From: Edolisoma coerulescens
Taxonomy: Eukaryota; Chordata; Aves; Passeriformes; Campephagidae
Direction: 5' to 3'
Length of the DNA: 64,000 bases
Assembly: GCA_013397115.1 (NCBI GenBank)
Contig: VWZW01005507.1
Coordinates: 124,001 to 188,000, forward strand
Part shown: piece after piece, positions 1 through 12,891 of the stretch
Layout: every line of letters begins with the position of its first letter
Position numbering within the stretch: the first letter of the stretch is position 1
Notes under the pieces: generated by a model
Told to the model about the DNA's origin: nothing
Database searches by the model: none
The model's input: only the letters and a program-made list of their open reading frames with translations
Made by a program: the position numbers and the translations under genes

Positions 1-3000
1 TGCATGGCTTCTTTTAATGAAGTAAGGCTTTAAGCTGCTCAGGCTTGTTTTGATCTTTAAGTAAGACTGTAGACTGAATGATCAAAACTTTTTCTCATTC
101 CCAGCTTGCATGCAAGATCAAAAAGGGTGTTAGAGTTTCTTACTTATGCCTATTTTCTTTGCCGCTTTTCTTCTCCCTCTTTGTTTTCAGTCGCAAGGGT
201 CAAATTGTTCATGGTGTGTTTCCAGAAAACATCCGAGTCAGTTGTAGTCTAGTCTGCTTATTTTTTTCCTGGTCTCTTAAGTTTTTAATATATTTGTTTA
301 ATATAAGCAATAGAATTGTTATGTATAACTCAGTTTTGAAATATGTAATTAAAACCAGATCTTTCCAGACCTTTTGTACAAAGTCCTTTTAATTTTAAGA
401 GCATAAGTAATCATTTTCTCACTGGGAAAAAAATGAAGAGTTATTTAAAGTTCTTTATCTTTTTATGACCTGAAATGATTGCTTCAGTGCTATAAGGCAT
501 CCTTTGGGGACTTGTGGAAGAATGTTACAAGGCTTGAGAATGGAGGCTGTTCAAAGCTGGTTACTAGAAAGGCTGCTTTTATATCTTGATCCTCCCATAC
601 GCCATGAACTATGTGAAAACATCAGGAATAATGAAGCCAAATGATGGTGTGTATCTTAAGGCACAGAAGAATCTTAGTTATACTTCATCTAATTATGATT
701 CTCCAGCTCAGAGTGCTGAATTATACTATTTTACTTCCTGTAATAGCAGCTTGTTATGCAGTGTGAAAATGTTGAGTTTAGTGACTACAGCTGTGAAGTG
801 AAAATTGAAACAATATTCAAGTAGAAGTAGTTGTGAGCGTTCTTTTGTCTTGGTATCTGAAGGTCGGATCACAGCTCTTGACTCAGAGCTGACAATGGTT
901 TTTATTCTCCCCCAAAGAAAGTCACAGATTAGAAAACTGAAAAAATTAAATTAAATTTTTGGTAAGTAGCTAAAAAATCATTTATACCTGAACTAAAGAT
1001 TGTTTCATATATAGATAATTTTAATAAGAATTTTTTTCTCCTACTATGACTAAAAAGGATAAAAAAGCAGCTTGCTCTGCTGTTTGTGGACAGTTCTTAG
1101 TTGTACTATAGTGTGCTGGAACCTTTACTGGTTAGTGTTGCCTCATCTTTAAGGGGCACCATAGGAGGAGTACAACTCCCGATACTTTTTAAAATCCAAG
1201 TAAAAAGAATTTTGTCTCTCAATATAACAGCAACATAAAGTAACTTTTTTGAACTTTCATATTTTCTGATAAAGTTTGGGTGCAAAAATGTTTGGGTTTC
1301 CCCCTGTGTTTTAAAGCTGACAAACTGAAATATCCTCAGTTGTAATGCCTCTGAGAAGCCACTACGGTTTTATTCCTGTTCCTCTTGGCATTGGAAGTTT
1401 GTTCAGTGGGAAAAATTAGCATTACATAAGTATTAAGAGACAAGTGTTTTCTGATCATGACCTCAGTCATGTCTGATTTCCACAGATTGCTCAGAGGCTA
1501 TTAATTTAAACTTAATAATTCTACTGATAATGCACAAGAAGTATGAACATTCATTTCCAGCCTTCTCAGCTGTGTTTGTGCTCCAGGCCTAGAAGGAGAA
1601 ATAAAGAAGTGCTGATATTATAATCACTTAGGTCAACATATTTGAGTAAGATGCCCATGTAATGTAGCTGCTCCTCAGTTCAGTATTTGTTTGGTATTTC
1701 AGTTCCCGTTTGATACTTGAAACTTCGAAGTGAAGACCTGAAAATGCTGATTAATTAAGGGGTCTTCATTTCTGTTATGGTGACCTATTTCAAGCAGGTG
1801 CAACATTAAATATTATTATTTTGGCATTGATTAAGAATGCATAGTATCTGTTTTTCATTGATTCTGCTTCTTATCTGTGAATTTGTAGAGTCACTCTGAG
1901 CCATATCTGAAGTCTTTTTCTGTCTATTCTCATATCTATAAAATAGAAACAAAGATTTGTGGATGAAGAGTTTTAAGATCCAGATGTAAAGTGAAAAACT
2001 ACTAGCTACACAGGAACAAAGAAAGTGATATTTTAAAATAACTCAAATCCTTGCTAAAATATTAGAGTAATTTCATTAAAGGAGCTTTGATGAGGATTTA
2101 TGTAGACTCCTTAAATTATTTTGCTGGGAAAAACACCATGGTTTTTTATATTGAACCTAGATGCATTTTCTTGTTCTCTGAAGTTCCAGAAACAATATAT
2201 CATTGTTGCTACCAGTAATCTGATTTATTACTTCATATCTTCAGTACACACACACAGAGAAATGTGACCTTAAAGCTCTGTGCAGGAATGGTTGGAATTC
2301 AAGATGAGGAATGTCAGACATGTCAGCAATCCTTACTGTATCATGTCTTCAGAGTCTGTGCTCTGTGTTTCAGAGTAGATGTTCATACGATGCTAATCCT
2401 TGCAGACAGGCTAGAAACAGATTTGTGAGTTTGGGAAACCTAACCTTACTACATTGGTAGTGTAACACTGGTTTGTTGGTTTATAATATTGATTTTTTTT
2501 TTTTTATTTGAAGTGTTTGGGCTTTTTTAGGCTGACCAGCCATTACAGTGTTAATCTGTCCCAGTAAGGAAAGAGAGTATTGATTGCTGTCAAAGCTTGT
2601 AAGGAAAATAGTGCCTGGAATGTCACAAGCACAGTAGAGCATGTACGAAACAATTCACCTTACCCCAAACCTCAACTCTTGGATTTTGCTTGTGCCCTTA
2701 TTTTGCTGTGCCGGTTAGCAAAATGTGGTATTTATCCTATTTTCAGCAGTGCCGTGTGAACTGAGTCATGGAAGTATTACACTCTTCAATCTCAGAAAAA
2801 TCAATATCTTTGAGTCAGTTAATGTCGTAGGAAGAACTTTGACTGCATCTGCATTTACTGCCGTTCTGAAGATGCAGAAACAGTCTGACTCTATTGCAAA
2901 GGGACTGCCTCCAGCATGCTTACAATCTGCCAGCCAGGCTTTTTGAGAAGCCATATTACAATGGTTAGTTCTAGAATATTAGTAGCTTTTATCTATTATT

Positions 3001-3531
3001 GTAAATATGAGTTATTTCTATGTTTACAAGCAGAGACAAGTCACACAGTACTAATAAATAACTTTTTCACCAGTAACACTGTGATGTTAATTTCTCAGAT
3101 AAGAAATACCTTTACTTTTTGTCTGTATGCATTGCCTGGTTTAAATTAGTCTTGCACATCATAAGCTCAAAAGCATATACAAATTTATTCTTTATGCTGG
3201 AAGCAGAAATGTAGTCACAGTGTATGTCATTATTCCGGGCACCAATAAAATTAATTGCAGAATAGGTTCCAGGATTGGGCTGGGAATTTTGTAGTTTAAC
3301 TCTGCTGACTTCCATTATTCTTGACCTAACCATTAAACACATTTTATTTTCATACCTTACTGCAAACATCTTTATAAACTGGAGCTTTTAAATCTGCTTG
3401 CACATGAAAAGCTTTTATTCAAGCTTTCGTCATGTGCCTGGAAGGCCCCAGCTGTGTGTGTCTGCCTTCTGCAAACTGATTACTGGTGTCCTTGTTGTTT
3501 TCTGTCCTGACAACATCAGCTCTCTTCAGGT

Positions 3532-3564
3532 ACACATTAAATACACATTAAATAGACATTAAAT
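3532..3564. repeat. Three tandem copies of an 11-bp unit
   Basis: ACACATTAAAT occurs twice, followed by AGACATTAAAT, head to tail with one mismatch. It is a small minisatellite-like repeat with no evident function. Confidence 0.85.
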
Positions 3565-6500
3565 ACTAGCTGCTTATTATTTTAATACTATTACATGCTG
3601 CCTGCTAAGCATTTGTGTGGCAGCGTTGCGATGTCAACAGCTATTCCTTATGGTAACCTTCTTTTTATCAACCATTAAGTCTAGTCTCTTTTCCTTTAAG
3701 GCTTTATGATATTGATAGACTGCTATGTTATCCCTGGTAAAAAAAATGTGAGGTTTGGGGAAAAATGAGTTCCCTAATCTGTGGTGATGACTTGGAAGGA
3801 CCCTGAGTCACCATTTGCGTGTGGATTGTGCAGGCTCTGCTGATGGATGGTGCACTCGGGCAATGGCTGAGTGGTTTTTTTCAGGGAATTGTAGGGACTG
3901 TGGTACTTCCAGTTCTTGGAAGACTTTGTGACTTTAAGAGCCAGAAGCAAAACTATTTCACCTTCATTTATTACTCTTTGTAACTAATATTCCTCCTGCC
4001 ATGCGCCTGCCCAGCTGCTTGCTCACCCCTCACCTCAACAGAGGGAGAAAATGAGATGGAAAACCTTCTGGGTCGAGGTAAACCTCTCCTGCCATGTTTC
4101 CCACACTTTTCCCCTAAATTCCTCACTGCCAAGTTGCATTTTGCCCTTTTTTAGATGTATTTAAGCAGAGCTGCCACAGGCCTAGGGCTGAGGGTGGTGC
4201 AGCTGGTGGAACTGGGCGGGAGCCCCCTGCTCCCGACAGAGCTCCTGAAGTACCTCACAGGGAGCCATTTTGTGAGCCCTCATGAAGGCTGCTGAAGGGT
4301 GTGGAAACATCGCTGGCTTTAATGAAACCTGGAGCCAGGGAAGAGCTCTAGAGCTGTCAGCAAAGCCTAGTCCTGGGTGAGGTGCTGAGAAAAGGAGGTT
4401 TTTCCCTGTGCAGTGAGTGCTTCAGGAGGGACTGGCACCCTGAAGATCAGCCAGCCAGAGAACTCACCTCAGGAAACGGGCAGGGGCAAAGAAACACCCG
4501 GCTTCTCTTGGACAAGGATAATACAAAGCTGTGGTTGCTGATGGTTGTTATCCAGGGCTGCTGTGACAGGCTGCCCTGCTCCCCTCAGAGACAGACCCCA
4601 GGGAACTACCTATGGAAAAACAAGGGTCAATGGTGTGCTTAAGCACTGGGGAGCTTCCAGAATATGGGTAGTTTCTGGGAAGGCTGAGATCGCTTCCCGG
4701 TATCTTTGAGAAGGGGAATGGCCCAGCAACACTTCATGAGGGAGTTCAGACGGGAAGGCCACCTACCCACACCCATCAAAGCCTCCTCAGGAGTGGTCTG
4801 AGGATATGAGCATGTATGGGATAGAGACAGAGGATTGACCCACAGCCCCTGCATCATCACGTGTGCTGCAGTCCATGAGATGACTCCAAAAAGTGAGTTT
4901 TTCTACGTTTACTTTGCACCAGCACTGTGCCTGCTAAGCAGGGAGTTTTGTGACATGGCTCTGTATTCCAGCCTTTTTTCTCTTTTTCTGCTTTCCATTG
5001 CTTCATTTTTAAGCAAGCAAAGAAATATTTCTCCTGTAACTAACAAAGGTAGGACAAATTCTTCATCTGGTTTTGCATGCCTTAGTCCTGGTGTGCTGTC
5101 TTTCTTCTTTGGGATCGCCAGCAGACATGAGGAAAGGAAAACTAGAATTTTAGTTTTTACTTGAATTCTTTTTGGGTATTTAAAATCATGATCCTAGAAA
5201 GCATGTCCTGAAACTGCCTGTCCCTGTAGCACTGAAATGTCACATAGTTGTGATCAGCATTGCACTGGCTTCCATGCTTTGTGTTTGACCCAGATATCTT
5301 TGCTGAATCAGGTTTTGAACTGTCTTGTCATGATCCTTTACTTGTAAATGTGAATTTGTCCATAAATTATTCTTTTTTTTTCCCATAAATTGTTTGGTCT
5401 GGCCAGTCAGATGTGTTAATATTCTACAGCGGGGATCATTTCTAATTGAAAGTTGTTTTCAGCTGAAACATAGTTATTTGGGTAGTAGCTAAGACCGCTG
5501 AAGATGCCCTTGCTGTTTCTTACCTTTGAAATTAACTGATTAGAGGAATATAAAACAAAATGCTAAGAAAGTGGAATACTTGAACCCTGTATTGAATAAT
5601 TCAGTCTTCTCTTTTTTTATTGGCATAGTGTGAGCCTTTCCAAATAAAGAACTCATCTCCAAAGCAAAGCAGCAGAGAAATTAGTTTAGATTTCTAATAA
5701 CAAAAATTGCTGTGCAAAATCCTCCTTTGGGTACTGAGATATTATAGCATCAAATAAAAATTTTAAAAAAGGTGTATGCACTTGATATCTTTGTGAATGT
5801 AATATCCCTTCAAGGAGTTCTTTATATGAGCATTCCACAGAAGAGCAGAATTCTGAGGGGAGTGTGAGTGCATGTGTCCTGGTTTTAGGTATTAAGAAGA
5901 TATTTTGCACCTGTTTAATCAAAATGGCTGCTAAATGAAAAACCTTGTTTCTAAAACTGCATGCGAAACAGCAGATGTCACTCCAGTTTTTATGTTGGGG
6001 CCAGAGAAGAATTTGCTTCATAGCAAGAATAGCTCATGCATGGCATTATTGCTTATGTTGAATATAGTGTGTTAAGGAATAGATGGAATACATCACAGAA
6101 TTTCTGAGATTAACTGTGGAATGCTGGAGTAAATACCAGAAAAATGTTGTGTTTCTGGAGTGTCTCCATTTGGAGCTGTGTGTGTTGGCATGGGGTGGAA
6201 CCATGAAGAAATGTGGGTGAGGAGTAACAGCACATGCCTTATGCACAGTGTATGTTTAAGAGAGTGGGGTTCTCTGTTAACTCAGAAAAGTATACAGTTG
6301 TGTGGCTGAATTGATCTAAGTGTTTTAAGATTATATTATAATTAATTTTAAGCAAACTACAGCAAATAGTCTGAAGGAGCAGTTTGTTTCAGTGTTCATA
6401 CTTTGGTCATAACAATTGCTAAATTTATACTAAATTCATGTCAGAGCCCAGAATGAAAGTTTTAAGTTTCTTGAAGCAGTGCTGATTGAAGCAGGCACAT

Positions 6501-9500
6501 CTTGTATGACTTTATATGTACTATGTGTTGCAAAATGTAGGCTAAAAAATCTCATGGCGAGGTAGCAAAATGAGTTTCCTGAACACAAAAAGAAACATAA
6601 GCATCCACAAATGCCATAGTAGGTTCTGTGAGTACTCAATGCAATCTTAAGAACATGGTTTTGGTTGGGTTTGCACACTCGTAGGGGATCTAAAACCTGC
6701 CTTGCTATTGCCTCTAAAGATACTAAAGTAGAAAGCAAGATTATTTCTGTATTATCAACTGCTTCTAGTTGCTTAAAACTATGACCTATGGGCATAAAAT
6801 CATCCAGAACTACATCTGTCTGAATCTAGTGCTTGTAGAGAAAGGAAGATAAAGTTATTTTTACATTGGAGGAAGAAAGGAAAAAAGGTTTTATGATATC
6901 AAAATGCATTTTAGGGGATAAAGAAATAGTTCTACCTCTGAAAAAAAGCAGAGGTGAGTTTACATTTTGCTGACAGACATTTTGCTTGGAGCTTTGGATA
7001 GTGAAAAGTGTTGCAGATAGTTCCCTTTGTAACAGGTTAATATGAAATGTCTCTTGAATGTGCATACCAGCCTTACAAGGATGACTTGCAATATTGGGAA
7101 ATAGAGATTTATTTGTCGCGATGCTTTGGTCATACCTAGCAGTTGCTGCAAGGTGCCAGGCAGGTGATATTAAAGGACTCAAAATAAAATACTTATCTAT
7201 ATTTATAGCTTCAGATAGAGAATATTTGCCAGCCTAAGTGATGACTGGGCATCGTGACTGGCAAAGCCAGCAGTAATTGTAAGGCACGAAATCAATCCCA
7301 TAGCTGTAACAAATACAGTTTAAAGAACAGCTATGAAACACAGAGGAGAGTGGATTTGGAGCCACAGGCCAAGACATTATTTCTCTACAGGGTGGAAAGA
7401 AAACACTCAATTTTATTATAATTGTGTAGTAAGGCTCCCTGAATGGAGAATTAGATTGATGTTTTCAGGTAGTAAAAACATAGAGTAGTTTGGCAAGGAC
7501 ACTATGGTCTTAACTGTGTGTGCAGTAGAAAGAATACCTGAACAAAAAAATCAGTGTATTGCATATATAAACTTGAAGTTTATTGGGTAAAGACAGGCAA
7601 ACTCTGTCCCATATGCTTGTTGCTTGTGTTCAGTAATGTTTAATCAAGAATTCATCTGAATTCCTACGCAGACATGCTCTCTATAGTTGTCCCAGGAGGA
7701 AAATATTGGCCCTACCCGGGGCTCTGGCCATCAGCAGAAGTCCAGCTGAACACAATGTCTATCTCTGTTAGGGGCAAATCACTTAGATGAGAACTTGTGC
7801 CATAATGAAACACCCAGAAGCAGATACACTGTGCTTCAGCCTCTTCCTGGCAGAATCCTCAGGGACACGTTGGTAATGAATAGAGTTGACGAAATTATCT
7901 CAGCAGAAGGTTCTTGGTGTGATGAATTTGAAGGTCTGCGTGGTTCTGGTTATTGTCAGTGAGGCAGGCTGTGCTCTGCCTGTCGACCTTGAATGGAGAA
8001 CCTGGAGATTTTCTATTGGAAGTGCCTGTCTTCCAAAGAGCTCCAGCCAGATGGTGAGTGTGGGATCTGCTGCCTTCCCAGAGCCTGCACAAACACTCAC
8101 TGGTTTCTTTTGGCCTTGAACAGTGTGCCAGGAGGTTGTTGTCATAGTGCTGAGTATTCAGCTTAGCTTGGGGGAGCTGGAGTTGATGAAATTCTGTCCT
8201 TTTCAAAGAATAGTGTGCTTATTTTTATTGTGATTGTGTTAAGCTTTATTTGTCTCCTCTTCATTAAATGGTGAGATTACAGTGACTCATAAGGTAAGAA
8301 AACCTGAGAATCTGATTGTATTCCAAATTTTAAAAATTGGAATATTCAAAATTTGGGCCAGATCCTAGGAATGTCTGTTTCTTTTTGGTTCTGGGATATG
8401 AAACGGTGTCATTTCCCCACCACCATGTTGAAAATTTGGTCTGTTTCTTGACACTGTTTGAGTACAGGAAGCACAAAATAAGATTCAGACCAAAAAGACC
8501 ATTTTCTCTGCCCTCAAAAGATAGGAGTGGTGATGAGACACAAAGTAAGCACACTCTCAGATGAGATACAATTATCTTCATTCTCTACAGTGGCCTTTTA
8601 AGTGCTGAGGGAAGAACAGCAAGAACTCTCCTGGACTGCTCTTTTAGCTTCTAGCAATCAGCAATTTAAGGACTTCTGTGTCAGGCTGCATCTGGATTGT
8701 CAGTTTTAATGGGCACTCCTAGGATGATTTCTCAGTAATGCCTAAATGTGAATTTCTTTAGGTTTGTCCTTATTTGGAGCAACTAAAATCTGGCTCCAAA
8801 GAAAATAAGGGGACAAAGAAAACACGTCCTGAACTGAGATTTCAGATCCATGAAGGAGTATGTCTAGGGCTGAGCCTTTTTATATGAGTTTTAAGAGCAG
8901 TGCCTAAAAGCCATGGTGAAATACAGACGTGGCAGGATGAGATCCAAAAGTGCTCATATGGACTGTCTCTGAGGCCCTGGATCACACTTTAGTGAAAGAG
9001 TTTCAGGCTCTGTTTTGGTCAGAAGAATATGAGATCATGGAGGTCACTTTCATCTGCGTCGGGGACAGAACAGAGGGCTGAGCTGGAGAGCCAGAGAGAT
9101 TTATTGCATGAAAGCAGGGAAAGAAAGATGAAAGATGTGCATGTCCTGTTCTTGAGTTTTCTCGGTGTCCCTGTTCTGCCCGCCCAGGCTCAATGCCATC
9201 TCTTCTGAATCAGATGGTAAGTCGTAATACAAATTATTTAACAATAAAAAAGAGATTTACGGGTAAAGTTACCCAGGGCACGCACTTCTTAGTGGAGGCA
9301 CTGCAGACTGGGGTTATTCTGTAACAGCAAATATTTAAACTGGTTTATGTTCCTGATGTCTGAATGGTCCCATTGCTCTGAGTAAACCAACGCAGTGAGT
9401 TGTTTCAAGCATGCAAAACACAGATTAAAAAATACAACTGCAAAGCACGGCGCAGGCTGGACAAACCACCCGTGATGGAGTAGTGACCTCTGTGGCAGGA

Positions 9501-10477
9501 GCAGCCTTGGATCATTCATAATGGGAGTGTCAGTAGTAAGAGACCACAAGCTGAATTTAAAACATCTTGTAACCCACACTGGAGACATAACTTGGGACTT
9601 GTTTCTTGTCATGATAATACAGTAAAATAAGACTTATTTGTTTGGGTTTTTTTAATGGGCATGAAGGAAGTTAGGAGAGTGAGTGTGGTTGATAGTGCAT
9701 AAAATCCTTGTGCTGTGTGGAAGCATCCCACAGCCCATGGGAGCACCCTAACTTCCATCCTGAGCCTTACGAGAGAAAGACATACATGTTTATTTCTGGA
9801 TTTTATTAAGAAAAAAGGAAACAAAAAATATTCTTCAGTCAGAACTGTCTGCATACAAAAGAAAAGGGACACAGTGAGTCTCACTTAGATAATCCCTACA
9901 ACAGAGCAAGTGTAGGGAGATATTGCTTCCTGATGGGTTGGAAGAGGAAGCCTCATTTAGGATGCTGTAGGTCACACCTTAGGTGGGAAGAGGTGGTATT
10001 TGATCTTTTGCCTCATGAGTCCTAAACTCATGTCTTGCCTACAGAGGGCTTGAAATTTTCCACTTTACATCCACATCCTTATGAATTAAAGAGTAAGTGT
10101 TCGTTTGATCTGGGCATTTGGGATTTGGCAGCTTTATATCACAGTTCTCCTATACCTGTATGTGAAGTTAATACTGAAGTCCAGGTTGAAACCTTTGAGA
10201 TGCCCTTGATATTGAGGATGAGAGATTCCATTCTTCTAGACTTAGCTTCTTTTGCAAATTGGTAGACTAGGGAAGCCATTAGAGAGAAAATCTGTGCCTT
10301 TTGCTGAATTTATGCCTGGAGAAACTATGCAAATCAAAGAAAAGATTTGCTGCTCTGCTTTTCTTCCCTCTGCTATTTGTATCCTTTAGCACTTTTGTCA
10401 GCTGCAGATGGGCAATAAGTGAAGGACAGAGAAAGTGGCAGGTGTTCAATCCTTCCAAACCCTATCTCGTTTTAGTT

Positions 10478-10494
10478 AAAAAAAAAAAAAAAAA
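10478..10494 (+). repeat. A17 homopolymer
   Basis: Seventeen consecutive A on the plus strand. No AATAAA precedes it closely, so it does not look like a retroposed tail. Confidence 0.85.
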
Positions 10495-12253
10495 GGATTT
10501 GGTTGCTATGATAAAGCCAAGTCATCAATTACTCTGGCTTGCTGCAATGCTGTCATGGGACTGCAGGCAGGCTGCTGTGGTAAGGAACCTCAGTCCTTAT
10601 TGTATTGGGACCTCAGTCCCAATCCTTTGGTTTAATTCGCACCAAGTGCCTGTAAAATTTGGAGTGTTGGTAAAGTTGGGTTGCAAATGTACATTTTACA
10701 TTTCTCTTGGTACTGGACATACCTATTTCCAGAGCAGCTTAGGCCTTAGCAGTGTTCCTCCCTCAATCCCAATACACCACTGAAACACTTCTATATTGCT
10801 TATATTGGTAATATAAAATGTACAGAACACGGCTGTTGAACTTGGGTTCTCTAAATATTTTAGTTCTGGCTGGTGGGTGGGAATAGTGAGACCAAAGAGG
10901 TCAGAACCCCCAGTGCTCTGGTCTGTCCCTGTGCTTTCATTGCTGAGCTCCAACAGTTTAACCCACGGCCTTTTAATGCACTAAAACAATACTGAGCTAT
11001 AAACTGGGGATTTCAGTAGCTAATTTGTGGATGTTTCAGTCCATTGTGTAGTGGGTGTGGGTCAGCTGTTGAGCAGATGTCTTTGAGCCATTGTCCATGC
11101 CAGCAGTCAGTCTGTCCTTCATCTTTCTGGTTATCCCCTTTGGAATAAACAATTGTGTCCTCAGTGGGTTGTTTTGGTTTTTTTTTTGCTTTGCTGGTTT
11201 GTTTTGACCAAGGACTGTTTTAGGAAAAGAGGAGCCAGAACAGTATAAAGTCAGTTTTAAGCAAACCATAATGACACTGTAATATTTTGCACTAATATTC
11301 AGCCGTTGGCTATCTGTGTGGTACACTGTGCTCCAAGGAAGATCTAGCCTGGATAAACAAAGGAGGTAAAGCTGGACAGCTTTTCTTACTGAAAGCTGTT
11401 TATTTGGCTCTATATTTATAACTGTTTTCTTTAATAAATACCTCTGTTTAGGAGGTACTGTTATGCCATATGTTTCAACAAATCTCATCTCAAGCAAGTC
11501 CTGATGGATGAAAAACATTTTGTGAAATGTCTAGTCTGCTGGGGTTTTTGCCTAAAAAGGGTAAAAGTAATATATGAAGTCATGCACAGTGTATCCAGAT
11601 GTTCTTCCAAGATCTACTCAAAAAGCATGGATTTTCCATGGTTTTAAAAGCAGAGAAGAGAGAAATCCACTTCATTGGTCTGTCCAGTATGAATGAAAAT
11701 AGCTCTTTCCATAATGACAGTGTGGGATGAGTTTCATCTTTTTTTCCTAAGGTGGGGTGAGTCTACTGCTTTTGGATGACAGGCACTATTTCTTTCATTT
11801 GAAGTTTTGTATCTAAAATGAGTATCTAAAAAGTTTAACTTATTTTAAATGCAATGTATAAAGCATCTTCCACTAAAAGCATCTGTTTTCCCTCCATATC
11901 TGGCCATGACCATGCCTCAGGTATTCTGGTTTAAAGATAAAATTTTAACGTGACCTTGCTTATACAAGCAACTGTGTCCTGGACTATGTCTGAAAGTGTT
12001 TTCATACAATTATTTTATTTTCTAATATATTTGCTCAGTTCACCTGTTTATCTGTCCTAACTTTGGCAGGGGGTAGAGATTGTGGGGAATTACTTACTCT
12101 TCCATGGAATTAGCAGGAGCGATCTCCAGCAGCAATATCCAGGGATGTGCTTTGTGTACTTGGAGAAATTGAAAAACTTTATTCTTTAATGCTTGCTGTC
12201 GGTACTTACTTGAATTGCAGTCAGGAGTGTCACTACATTCAGAAGACAGTTAC

Positions 12254-12420
12254 ATGCCCCATCCCTGGGACTGTCCAAGGACAGGTTGGATGGGGCTCTG
12301 AGCAACCTGGTTTAGTGGAAGATGTCTCTACCCATGGCAGGGGAGATGGAATCAGGTGATCTTTGAGGTCCCTTCCAACCCAAACCATTCTGTGATTCTA
12401 TGAGTGTTCAATGATTCTGT
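12254..12420 (+). mobile_element. CR1 LINE, 3' end fragment
   Basis: The plus strand carries the conserved CR1 tail: CCCATCCCTGGGACTGTCCA, GGTTGGATGGGGCTCTGAGC, CATGGCAGGGGA, then CCCTTCCAACCCAAACCATT and a TGTGATTCTATGA end, with a degraded ATGATTCTGT after it. It is 5'-truncated, as CR1 copies usually are. It faces the next CR1 tail to tail. Confidence 0.93.
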
Positions 12421-12508
12421 CATATGCAGGATAATAATTCAGCCTTGGGGCAGTGCCATATAACATGCAGCCTCTCACTACTCCTGGCTCAAGCAAATCA
12501 GAAAAGAG

Positions 12509-12891
12509 AATCATGGAATGGTTTGGGTTGGAGGGGCCTTAAAGCTCGTCTAGTTCCAAGCCCCCTGCTTCTGGCAGGCAGGGATGCCAGTCACTAGATC
12601 AGGTTGCTCAGGGCCCCTTCCAGCTTGGTCTTGAAAGTTTTCAAGGAATGGGGCCTCCACAACTTTTTCTAGGCAACCTGTTCCAGTGTCTCACCACCCT
12701 CCCAGTAAAGAATTTCTTCCTAACATCTGGTCTAAACCTATTCTCTGTCAGTTTGAAGCAGTTGCTCCTTGTCCCATCACTCCATGTCCTTGTCAAAAGT
12801 CCCTCTCCAGCTCTCTTGTAGTTCCCCTATAGCTACTGAAATGCCACAATAAGGTCTGCTTGGAACCTTCTCCAGTGTGGACAACAATCCA
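12509..12891 (-). mobile_element. CR1 LINE fragment, minus orientation
   Basis: The plus strand begins AATCATGGAATGGTTTGGGT, the reverse complement of the CR1 tail, and continues through AATTTCTTCCTAACATCTGG and CCTTCTCCAGTGTGGACAAC, both CR1 hallmarks. The fragment covers about 380 bp of the C-terminal reverse-transcriptase frame and 3' UTR. The reading frame is broken. Confidence 0.93.

Larger units (their letters stand above)
1..12253. other. Intergenic DNA downstream of SNAP25, no gene recognised
   Basis: AT-rich sequence with only short chance open frames, none longer than about 160 codons and none resembling a known family. It holds an 11-bp tandem repeat (3532-3564) and an A17 run (10478-10494). 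A GC-richer patch near 4200-4870 could be an old element, but no family is recognised. In mammals MKKS lies downstream of SNAP25, tail to tail, and none of its exons is seen here. Confidence 0.6.

Noticed and set aside
474..641. Plus-strand open frame ending RHELCENIRNNEAK, possibly the last exon of a neighbouring gene
   Set aside because: It is only about 55 codons, has no clear splice acceptor at a useful place, and matches neither the MKKS C-terminus nor any other family I recognise.
4200..4870. GC-richer patch suspected to be an LTR or other old mobile element
   Set aside because: No terminal repeats, tRNA primer site or recognisable family sequence was found. The open frames in it are short.
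8320..8342. Near-palindrome TTCCAAATTTTAAAAATTGGAA
   Set aside because: The arms are imperfect and almost all A/T in an AT-rich region. Chance is the simplest explanation.
10301..10783. 160-codon plus-strand open frame
   Set aside because: It runs through an A17 homopolymer, is poor in coding signals and resembles no known protein.
11036..11518. 160-codon minus-strand open frame
   Set aside because: Low-complexity and K/N/L-rich, with no domain and no conserved start context. It looks like a chance frame in AT-rich DNA.
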